Positions 33,920 to 40,819 of a DNA stretch of 64,000 nucleotides are shown piece after piece. Both the position numbers and the translations under genes were made by a program. The DNA lies in assembly GCF_017948485.1 (NCBI RefSeq), contig NZ_JAFFSX010000010.1, positions 275,971 through 339,970 on the forward strand, written 5' to 3'. The notes beneath the pieces were generated by a model. It ran no database searches. It worked only from the letters and a program-made list of their open reading frames with translations, and was not told the DNA's origin. The DNA is from Streptomyces sp. GESEQ-35 (lineage in GTDB: Bacteria; Actinomycetota; Actinomycetes; Streptomycetales; Streptomycetaceae). Within the stretch, counting starts at the first letter, position 1; each line of letters opens with the position of its first letter.

Positions 33920-34674
33920 CAGCTGCTCACCGTCCGCTGCTCGATCTGCTTGTCCGCCGCCTGCTCGGGGGTGAGCGCGACGACCCGCTGCACGAAGATG
34001 CCGGGCAGATGCACCGCGTCCGGGTCGATCTCGCCGGGCTCGACGAGTTCCTCGACCTCGGCGATCGTCACCCGGCCGGCCATCGCCGCGAGGGGGTTGA
34101 AGTTCCGCGTGGACTTGTTGAAGACCAGGTTCCCGTGCCGGTCGCCCTTCGCCGCCCTGACGAGCGCGAAGTCGGTGCGGATGCCCTGCTCCAGCACGTA
34201 TTCCACGCCGTCGAACTCCCGTACCTCCTTCGCCGGGGAGGCCAGCGCGACGCCGCCGGAACCGTCGTAGCGCCAGGGCAGTCCGCCCTCGGCGACCTGG
34301 GTCCCGACGCCCGCGGGGGTGTAGAAGGCGGGGATGCCGGCGCCGCCGGCCCGCAGCCGCTCGGCGAGCGTGCCCTGCGGGATCATCTCCACCTCGAGCT
34401 CGCCGGCCAGATACTGCCGCGCGAACTCCTTGTTCGCGCCGATGTAGGAGCCGGTCACCCGGGCGATGCGGCCCGCGGCCAGCAGCACGGCGAGACCGGA
34501 CTCCATCGCCCCGCAGTTGTTGGACACGACGCCCAGGCCGCTCACGCCCCGCTCGTACAGCGCCTGGATCAGTACGTTCGGCACACCGCTCAGGCCGAAT
34601 CCGCCGACCGCGAGGGTCGTGCCGTCCGGCACATCGGCCACCGCCTCCAGGGCAGTGGCGACCACCTTGTCCAT
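33919..34674 (-). CDS. pcaI: 3-oxoadipate CoA-transferase subunit A
   Basis: 251 residues. DGTTLAVGGFGLSGVPNVLI and VVSNNCGAMESGLAVLL, then ARVTGSYIGANKEF and IPQGTLAERLRAGGAGIPAF, are the class I CoA-transferase alpha-subunit motifs. It is the first gene of the pcaIJFHGBL operon and is divergent from pcaV, with an obvious operator 31 bases upstream of its start. Confidence 0.95.
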   Translation of the reverse strand: MDKVVATALEAVADVPDGTTLAVGGFGLSGVPNVLIQALYERGVSGLGVVSNNCGAMESGLAVLLAAGRIARVTGSYIGANKEFARQYLAGELEVEMIPQGTLAERLRAGGAGIPAFYTPAGVGTQVAEGGLPWRYDGSGGVALASPAKEVREFDGVEYVLEQGIRTDFALVRAAKGDRHGNLVFNKSTRNFNPLAAMAGRVTIAEVEELVEPGEIDPDAVHLPGIFVQRVVALTPEQAADKQIEQRTVSS

Positions 34675-34704
34675 CCGTGAAGCCCCATCTCATCAGACGC
34701 AAAT

Positions 34705-34722
34705 TAGTCAGAGCACTGACTA
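34705..34722. promoter_or_regulatory. palindromic operator, probable PcaV site
   Basis: TAGTCAG (34705-34711) and CTGACTA (34716-34722) form a perfect inverted repeat with spacer AGCA, in the 186-base region between divergent pcaI and pcaV. A MarR dimer such as PcaV would be expected to bind here and block both promoters until protocatechuate is present. Confidence 0.75.
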
Positions 34723-34860
34723 TCTATGCGAAGTTTGACTCACGCTGCCACCCTTGGTTTGTGCCGTCAAGACCCCTGGTGACGGACGAGGTGTGGGTCA
34801 AGGCGATGCGATATCGTTCAGTGCACCGACGAAATCCTGCACTCACGCTGAGGAGCGCAC

Positions 34861-35331
34861 ATGGCCGCGGTGGACCTCACCACCCACCCCGGGCACCTGG
34901 CCCGGCGGTTCCAGCAGGCCCATTACCTGCTGTGGAACACCATGGTCTCCGAGGAGATCACCTCACCGCAGTTCGCGGTCCTCAACGCGCTCGTCGACGA
35001 GCCGGGGCTGGACCAGCGCACGGTGGGGGAGCGCGTGGGGCTCGACCGGTCCACCATCGCCGAGGTGATCAGCCGGCTCGGCCGCCGGGGTCTGCTCGAC
35101 AAGGTGCGCGACCCGCAGGACGGCCGCCGTTTCCTGCTGTGCCTGACGGACGACGGCACACGCACCCACCGCAAGCTCACGGTCCGTACGGCCCGGATGA
35201 ACCAGGTCTTCCTGGCCCCGCTCACCGCCGAGGAGCAGACCGTGTTCTTCGATCTCATCCGCCGTGTCTCGGACGCGGCAGAGGGGCTCCGCAACCCGAC
35301 GGAACCCCTTGCGGCGTCGAAGACGGGCTAG
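34861..35331 (+). CDS. pcaV: MarR-family regulator of the protocatechuate pathway
   Basis: 156 residues. The winged helix is visible in SPQFAVLNALVDEPG, QRTVGERVGLDRSTIAEVIS and LGRRGLLDKVRDPQDGRR. Placement divergent from pcaIJFHGBL matches S. coelicolor PcaV, a protocatechuate-responsive repressor. Family knowledge says Arg15 contacts the ligand, and Arg is at position 15 here. The ATG at 34861 follows GAGGAGCGC. It is convergent with the DUF3048 gene, 10 bases apart. Confidence 0.92.
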   Translation: MAAVDLTTHPGHLARRFQQAHYLLWNTMVSEEITSPQFAVLNALVDEPGLDQRTVGERVGLDRSTIAEVISRLGRRGLLDKVRDPQDGRRFLLCLTDDGTRTHRKLTVRTARMNQVFLAPLTAEEQTVFFDLIRRVSDAAEGLRNPTEPLAASKTG

Positions 35332-35341
35332 CGCGTCCGGC

Positions 35342-36328
35342 TCAGCCCTTCGCGAAGACCACCCAGACCTGGCCCCTGGCGAAGTTCAGCGGCGCGCCGC
35401 TCCCCGTGGTGAACTCCGTGCTGTCGGTGGCCTGTAGACGCTTCCAGCGGGCTTCGAAGACCTTCCCGTCGCGCAGCACCTCCGCCCGCCCCTCGCCCAC
35501 CGTCTCGGTGTACGGCGTGTTGTTGCCGAGGAAGTCGGAGAAGTTGGACGGGCGCACGTTCACGTACTGGACGACGACCGTCGGCGGGGCCATCCGCTCC
35601 CCGTCGGTCATGGCCGGCGCACCGTCCATCGACACCAGCCAGCCGGACTGGTCCTCGGACCAGGTGAACGTGAACCGGGCCCCCGGGTAGCGCACGGTCC
35701 GCGAGTGCTCGGACCGCCCGCCCGAGGGTGCGCCGCCGTAGCGGAAGCCGGTGGTCAGCGCGTCCGCGCCGGGCACGGAGGACATCAGCTGGAAGGGCCG
35801 CAGGTAGAGGTTGTGCGGGGAGGGCCTGGACTCGCCGCGGTAGAAGGCGCCGGGCGCCTCCTCGGGCGACTGGGCGTTCAACGGCGCCTTGTCGATCAGT
35901 GGGAGCAGTTTGTGCTGGGCCCCCGAGAACGCGAGCGTGGGCCCGTCGAACTGCCTGAGCAGCTCCAGATCCGACTCACGGGCGCTGCGCACCGGGCCGA
36001 CCACCTTCGGCAGCTTGGTCGCGTACACCGCCATCAGCCGGCTCAGACCGCCCTCGACCTGCTCGGCGTAGACGACGTTCGCGGAGTCGAGCCCCGTGTG
36101 GGGGCGGGCCGCGCGGGCGTTGTCGATCTTCACCGCGAGCACCGGGTCATCGCCCGCCCCACGGCTCTGCGAAGGCTGTCCCCGGTCCGATCCGCGTCCG
36201 TCGTCGGCCGAGTCGCCCGGCGAGGTGCAGCCGGCCGCCAGGGAGAGGGTCATCGTGGCGGCCAGAAGCGCCGCCGGTATCGCGGCGCGTCGTGTGCGCG
36301 CCCTTCGTCCTATGCCCACCGTTGCCAC
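35342..36328 (-). CDS. DUF3048-domain lipoprotein (YerB-like)
   Basis: About 328 residues. A lipoprotein signal with lipobox SLAAGC lies near residue 33. A Ser/Asp/Gly-rich linker leads to DUF3048: VLAVKIDNARAARPHTGLDS, VVYAEQVEGGLSRLMAVY, VGPVRSARESD, LLPLIDKA, and a C-terminal half with YVNVRPSNFSDFLGN and FARGQVWVVFAKG. The family is surface-exposed with unknown biochemical function. The start used is a GTG at 36328; a later GTG (VGIGRR) is also possible. Confidence 0.87.
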   Translation of the reverse strand: MATVGIGRRARTRRAAIPAALLAATMTLSLAAGCTSPGDSADDGRGSDRGQPSQSRGAGDDPVLAVKIDNARAARPHTGLDSANVVYAEQVEGGLSRLMAVYATKLPKVVGPVRSARESDLELLRQFDGPTLAFSGAQHKLLPLIDKAPLNAQSPEEAPGAFYRGESRPSPHNLYLRPFQLMSSVPGADALTTGFRYGGAPSGGRSEHSRTVRYPGARFTFTWSEDQSGWLVSMDGAPAMTDGERMAPPTVVVQYVNVRPSNFSDFLGNNTPYTETVGEGRAEVLRDGKVFEARWKRLQATDSTEFTTGSGAPLNFARGQVWVVFAKG

Positions 36329-36443
36329 CAGTCTTGTGTCTCGATTATGCGCCTATGGGCCGATTCATGGCCATATGCGATCGATTCTGAATCGCCGCGG
36401 GGCATACGTCGATCGGCATGCGTCCGTTCGGTTCGCGGGCGTT

Positions 36444-37514
36444 TCAGTGCACGGGGCCGAAGATCTCCGCCAGGTCGTAGCCGACCGGCTCCTCCAGCTG
36501 GGCGTAGGTGCAGCTGTGCGGATCCCGGTCCGGGCGCCAGCGGCGGAACCGGGCCGTGTGCCGGAAGCGTGCCCCGTTCTCCATGTGGTCGTACGCCACC
36601 TCGACGACCCGCTCCGGCCGCAGGGGAACCCAGGAGAGGTCCTTCTTGCCCGACCAGCGGCTGGGCGCGCCGGGCAGTCGCGCCGACTCGTGCGCGGACT
36701 CCTCGGCCCAGGCCGCCCAGGGGTGCCCGGCGGTATCGTCCATCCGCAACGGCTCCAGCTCCTCGACGAGTTCGGCCCGGCGCTTCATCGCGAAGGCGGC
36801 GGACACGCCCACGTGCTGGAGGGCGCCCCGGTCGTCGTAGAGGCCGAGCAGCAGGGAGCCCACGATGGGGCCGCTCTTGTGGAAGCGGTAGCCCGCGACC
36901 ACGACGTCCGCCGTGCGCTCGTGCTTGATCTTGAACATCGCACGCTCGTCCTGGAGGTAGCGCACGCCGAGCGGCTTGGCGATGACGCCGTCGAGGCCCG
37001 CCCCCTCGTACTGCTCGAACCACTGCCGCGCGACGTCGATGTCGGTCGTCGCCGGGGCCAGGTGCACAGGGGCCGTCACGCCCTCCAGCGCCCGGGTCAG
37101 GAGCCTCCGGCGGTCACTCAGCTCCACGTCCGTCAGGGACTCGTCCGCCAGTGCCAGCAGGTCGAAGGCGACGAAGGAGGCCGGGGTCTTCTCGGCGAGC
37201 ATCCGCACCCGGGAGTCCGCCGGGTGGATCCGCTCGGTCAGCGCGTCGAAGTCCAGCCGTCCCTCGCGTGCGATCACGATCTCGCCGTCCAGCACCGAGC
37301 GTTCCGGCAAGCGCTCCTTCAGTGCCGCCACCACCTCGGGGAAGTACCTGGTCAGCGGCTTGCCCGTACGGCTGCCCAGCTCGACCTCGTCCCCGTCGCG
37401 GAACACGATCGCCCGGAAACCGTCCCATTTCGCCTCGTACTGCATATCGGGCGGGATTTTCGCCACCGACTTGGCGAGCATCGGCTTCACGGGAGGCATC
37501 ACCGGCAGATCCAT
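36444..37514 (-). CDS. ligC: ATP-dependent DNA ligase, LigC type
   Basis: 356 residues. Nucleotidyl-transfer motif I is EAKWDGFRAI (lysine ~29), with SRTGKPLTRYFP, LDGEIV, SFVAFDLLAL, EGLDGVIAKPLG and MFKIKHER forming motifs Ia-V. The C-terminal half is an OB-fold (VPLRPERVVEVAYD, RHTARFRRWRPDRDP). The size and lack of extra domains match LigC rather than LigD. It probably seals short gaps in excision or break repair together with the divergent primase-polymerase gene, 74 bases away. Confidence 0.9.
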   Translation of the reverse strand: MDLPVMPPVKPMLAKSVAKIPPDMQYEAKWDGFRAIVFRDGDEVELGSRTGKPLTRYFPEVVAALKERLPERSVLDGEIVIAREGRLDFDALTERIHPADSRVRMLAEKTPASFVAFDLLALADESLTDVELSDRRRLLTRALEGVTAPVHLAPATTDIDVARQWFEQYEGAGLDGVIAKPLGVRYLQDERAMFKIKHERTADVVVAGYRFHKSGPIVGSLLLGLYDDRGALQHVGVSAAFAMKRRAELVEELEPLRMDDTAGHPWAAWAEESAHESARLPGAPSRWSGKKDLSWVPLRPERVVEVAYDHMENGARFRHTARFRRWRPDRDPHSCTYAQLEEPVGYDLAEIFGPVH

Positions 37515-37588
37515 GCTTCGATTCTGCTCCCATGTTCAGCTGATCGCCCAGTGTGCGAGCTGTGCGCGGTGCGCCTACCGTGGCTCGC

Positions 37589-38614
37589 ATGGGTGCAGCG
37601 GTGCAACTGGAGGCGGGTGGCCGGACCGTACGGCTGTCCAGCCCGGACAAGATGTTCTTCCCGGAGCGCGGGTTCACCAAGCTGGACCTCGCCCGGTACT
37701 ACATCGCCGTCGGCCCCGGCATCCTGCGCGCCCTGCGCAACCGGCCCACCACCCTGGAGCGCTACCCGGACGGCGTGACCGGCGAGAACTTCTTCCAGAA
37801 ACGGGCCCCGAAGAACATGCCCGACTGGATCCCGACCGCCCACATCACCTTCCCCAGCGGCCGCAGCGCCGACGAGATGTGCCCCACGGAGGAGGCCGCG
37901 GTCCTGTGGGCGGCGCAGTACGGCACGCTCACCTTCCACCCGTGGCCGGTGCGCCGCGACGACGTCGACAGCCCCGACGAACTCCGCATCGACCTCGACC
38001 CGCAGCCCGGCACCGACTTCGACGACGCCGTCCGCGCCGCCCATGAACTGCGCGCCGTCCTCGACGAGTTCGGCGGCCTCCAGGGCTTCCCCAAGACCTC
38101 CGGCGGACGCGGCCTGCATGTCTTCGTGCCCATCGAACCGCGCTGGACCTTCACCCAGGTCCGCCGTGCGGCCATCGCCGTGGGCCGGGAGCTGGAGCGC
38201 CGGATGCCGGAGCAGGTGACGATCAAGTGGTGGAAGGAGGAGCGCGGCGAGCGCATCTTCGTCGACTACAACCAGACGGCCCGGGACCGGACGATCGCCT
38301 CGGCCTATTCCGTACGACCCCGCCCGCACGCCCCCGTCTCGGCGCCCCTGCGCTGGGACGAGGTCGGCGTCGCGCACCCCCGGGACTTCGACCTCGCGAC
38401 CATGCCCGCGCGCTTCGCCGAACTCGGCGATGTGCACGCGGACATGGATGACCACCGTTACTCGCTGGACGCGCTGCTGGAGCTGGCCAACAAGGACGAG
38501 CACGAGCACGGGCTCGGGGATCTGCCGTACCCGCCCGAGTATCCGAAGATGCCGGGAGAACCCAAGCGGGTACAGCCGAGCAAAGCCCGCACAGAGGGAC
38601 CTACAACTCCTTGA
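37589..38614 (+). CDS. LigD-type polymerase domain protein (Prim-PolC-like)
   Basis: 341 residues. The primase-polymerase motifs are visible: KMFFPERGFTKLDLARYY at the start, catalytic DxD in LRIDLDPQPG, SGGRGLHVFVPI, and IFVDYNQTARDRTIASAYS. As a stand-alone enzyme beside ligC, it probably fills short DNA gaps with ribonucleotides or deoxynucleotides, as actinobacterial Prim-PolC does. The ATG at 37589 (MGAAVQLEAGG) was chosen; a longer frame lacks homology. Its stop lies in the first copy of a 17-base duplication. Confidence 0.9.
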   Translation: MGAAVQLEAGGRTVRLSSPDKMFFPERGFTKLDLARYYIAVGPGILRALRNRPTTLERYPDGVTGENFFQKRAPKNMPDWIPTAHITFPSGRSADEMCPTEEAAVLWAAQYGTLTFHPWPVRRDDVDSPDELRIDLDPQPGTDFDDAVRAAHELRAVLDEFGGLQGFPKTSGGRGLHVFVPIEPRWTFTQVRRAAIAVGRELERRMPEQVTIKWWKEERGERIFVDYNQTARDRTIASAYSVRPRPHAPVSAPLRWDEVGVAHPRDFDLATMPARFAELGDVHADMDDHRYSLDALLELANKDEHEHGLGDLPYPPEYPKMPGEPKRVQPSKARTEGPTTP

Positions 38615-38632
38615 TGTCTACAACTCCTTGAT
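38601..38632. repeat. 17-base tandem duplication at a convergent gene junction
   Basis: CTACAACTCCTTGATGT starts at 38601 and its first 15 bases recur at 38618-38632. The plus-strand polymerase gene ends in the first copy (TGA 38612-38614). The minus-strand cupredoxin-DUF1080 gene ends in the second (TAG, 38620-38618). Each copy contains both stop codons on its own strand. Confidence 0.9.
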
Positions 38633-40819
38633 CCGGACGTCCCGGTACGAGACCACATCCGTCGTGCCGTGCACCTGGAGCCCGAGGTAGCCGGAGGCGA
38701 ACCGCCGCCCGTCCGTGCCCGGATCGTCCGAGCGGGGCGGGACGAAGTCCTGGCCGCCGGTGTTGTCGAACTCGTTGATCAGCACGCCGTTGCGGTAGAC
38801 CGAGTAGTGCTGGTCCACCACCCGGATCTCGTAGTCGTTCCACGTGCCCTTCTGGGTGACGCCCGCACCGGCGAGCCCCACCCGGTCGAAGCCGTAGATC
38901 GACCCGGTCTTGTACATGTCGCCGTCGGGCCGGTCGAACACCTGCACCTCGTGCCCGTACTTGATGGCGACCCACTCCGGCCGCGACTCCTCGGAGTGGT
39001 CGTGGACCCACGGGAAGCGGACGAACACGCCGGAGTTGGCGTTGCCGGTGCCCGGGGCGTCGTCGCGCCACTGGAGCTTGAGCGAGAAGTCACCGTACTT
39101 CCGCTCGGGGAACCACAGCATGCCGAGGCCCGGCTTGCTGGTGCCGCTCGTGATCGAGCCGTCGGCGTTCTGCGCGAACGAACCGCCGCCCACCTGCTGC
39201 CACTTGGCGAAGGATTCCGCGCTGCCGTCGAGGATCGTGCGGTAGCCCTCGGTCTGGCCGGGCGTGCCGATCCCGGACTGACGGGCCGCCTTGCGGACGG
39301 CGTCGTACTCGCGCTGGTCGACGACCCCTTCCGTGAGGAGCTTGTCCAGGACCGTCGTCACGTGCTTGAGGAACAGCGCGTGGGACGTCCACTCCCTCTC
39401 GTCCTCGATCAACTCGTTGATCCGGCACCGGCTGTTGGTGATCCGGTTCGGGACACCCGAGTCGACTGTGCCAACGATCACCGTCAACCGCTCGTCGAAC
39501 TCCGGGCAGTTGGGGGACGGGACCTGGCTGGAAACCACCGTGAAGGTCACCGTGCGGGCGGCGGCCGTGTTCCCCGCCTTGTCCGTCGCCCGGTAGGCGA
39601 GGGTGTGCGTGCCCGCGCGGTCGACGACCACCGGGGCGCCGTACGCGAGGTACGGCCCGCCGTCGATCGAGTACTCGATCCGGTCGACACCCGAGCCATG
39701 GTGCTCGTCGGCCGCCGTGACGGTCACCTTGGCGTTGCCGATGTACGCCCCGGCGGAGTTCTTCGTGCCCTCGACGGTCACGCCCGTCACCGGCGGAGTC
39801 GTGTCCGGCTGGGGCGCCGCCACGACCGTGAACTGCACGCTCTTCCCGGCGGCGACGTTCCCCGCCTTGTCGGTGGCCCGGTAGCGCACCGTATGAGCGC
39901 CGACCTCGTGCACCATCACCGGCGCGGTGTACGACTGCCAGGCGCCGTCGCCGACCGCGTACTCGATGGTGTTGACGCCGGAACCGGTGTCGGAGGCGGA
40001 GACGGTGACGGTCGCCATGTCGATGTACGTGCCGTCGGGGTTCTGCTCGCCGCTGACGGTCGCAGAGGTCTCCGGCGCCGTCGTGTCGTCGGTCGGCGGC
40101 GGGACGACCGTGAACTGCACGCTCTTCTCGGCGGCGACGTTCCCCGCCTTGTCGAAGGCGCGATAGCGGATCTTGTGGTCACCGACCTGGTCGACGACGA
40201 CCGGGGCGGTGTACGGCTGCCAGGCGCCCGCGTCGCCGACCGCGTACTCGGTGCGGTCGAGCCCGGAGCCGCCCTCCTCGTCGGTGGCGTTGACCGTCAC
40301 GCTCGCCGAACCGACGTACTGGCCCTGCGAGTTCTGTGTCCCGCTCACCTGGGCCGAGGTCTCGGGCGGGGTGGTGTCCTCGCCGGTGCCCTCGGTCACC
40401 ACGAGGATGCCCTGCATCTGGCCGTGTCCCGGGATGGTGCAGAAGTAGCGGTAGCGGCCGGGGGTGAGCGTGACCTCGGCGGTGTGCTTGCCGCCCTGGT
40501 CGTCGTTCGGGTTGGCGAGGATGTTGAGCGGGACGTCGTTGTTGTACTCCGGGTCGGAGACGTCGAACGTCAGAGTGTGCGGCATGCCCGTCGTGTTGCC
40601 GGTCGCCACACTGTTCTCGAAGACGATCGTCGTCGTCCCCTCCACCGCCGTCGCCGGCGCGGACATGTACTTGGTGATGTCGTCGCCGGCGGTCCAGGTG
40701 AGTGTCTGGGCCGCGGCAGCCTGGGGCTCCGGTTGTCCGGCGGCGGGCAGGGCCTGGAGCCCCAGCACCACCAGGAGCGCGGCCAGCAAGGCCGTCAGGA
40801 TTCTTCGTTCGCGTATCAC
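38618..40819 (-). CDS. secreted cupredoxin, Ig-like repeats and DUF1080 protein
   Basis: 733 residues. A signal peptide (MIRERRILTALLAALLVVLG) precedes a blue-copper domain at ~40-140 with His in GMPHTLTF and Cys-His-Met in YFCTIPGHGQMQG, a complete type 1 copper set. Three Ig/OmpL47-like repeats follow (each with EYAVGD or EYSIDGG and RYRA.DKAGN.AA, ~150-440). After a small helical segment, the C-terminal ~190 residues are DUF1080 (3-keto-disaccharide hydrolase/LamG-like; FSLKLQWRDDAPGTGNANSG, ASGYLGLQVHG). The GTG start at 40819 overlaps the upstream stop as GTGA. It is a likely extracellular electron-transfer and sugar-binding partner of the upstream dehydrogenase. Confidence 0.85.
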   Translation of the reverse strand: MIRERRILTALLAALLVVLGLQALPAAGQPEPQAAAAQTLTWTAGDDITKYMSAPATAVEGTTTIVFENSVATGNTTGMPHTLTFDVSDPEYNNDVPLNILANPNDDQGGKHTAEVTLTPGRYRYFCTIPGHGQMQGILVVTEGTGEDTTPPETSAQVSGTQNSQGQYVGSASVTVNATDEEGGSGLDRTEYAVGDAGAWQPYTAPVVVDQVGDHKIRYRAFDKAGNVAAEKSVQFTVVPPPTDDTTAPETSATVSGEQNPDGTYIDMATVTVSASDTGSGVNTIEYAVGDGAWQSYTAPVMVHEVGAHTVRYRATDKAGNVAAGKSVQFTVVAAPQPDTTPPVTGVTVEGTKNSAGAYIGNAKVTVTAADEHHGSGVDRIEYSIDGGPYLAYGAPVVVDRAGTHTLAYRATDKAGNTAAARTVTFTVVSSQVPSPNCPEFDERLTVIVGTVDSGVPNRITNSRCRINELIEDEREWTSHALFLKHVTTVLDKLLTEGVVDQREYDAVRKAARQSGIGTPGQTEGYRTILDGSAESFAKWQQVGGGSFAQNADGSITSGTSKPGLGMLWFPERKYGDFSLKLQWRDDAPGTGNANSGVFVRFPWVHDHSEESRPEWVAIKYGHEVQVFDRPDGDMYKTGSIYGFDRVGLAGAGVTQKGTWNDYEIRVVDQHYSVYRNGVLINEFDNTGGQDFVPPRSDDPGTDGRRFASGYLGLQVHGTTDVVSYRDVRIKEL

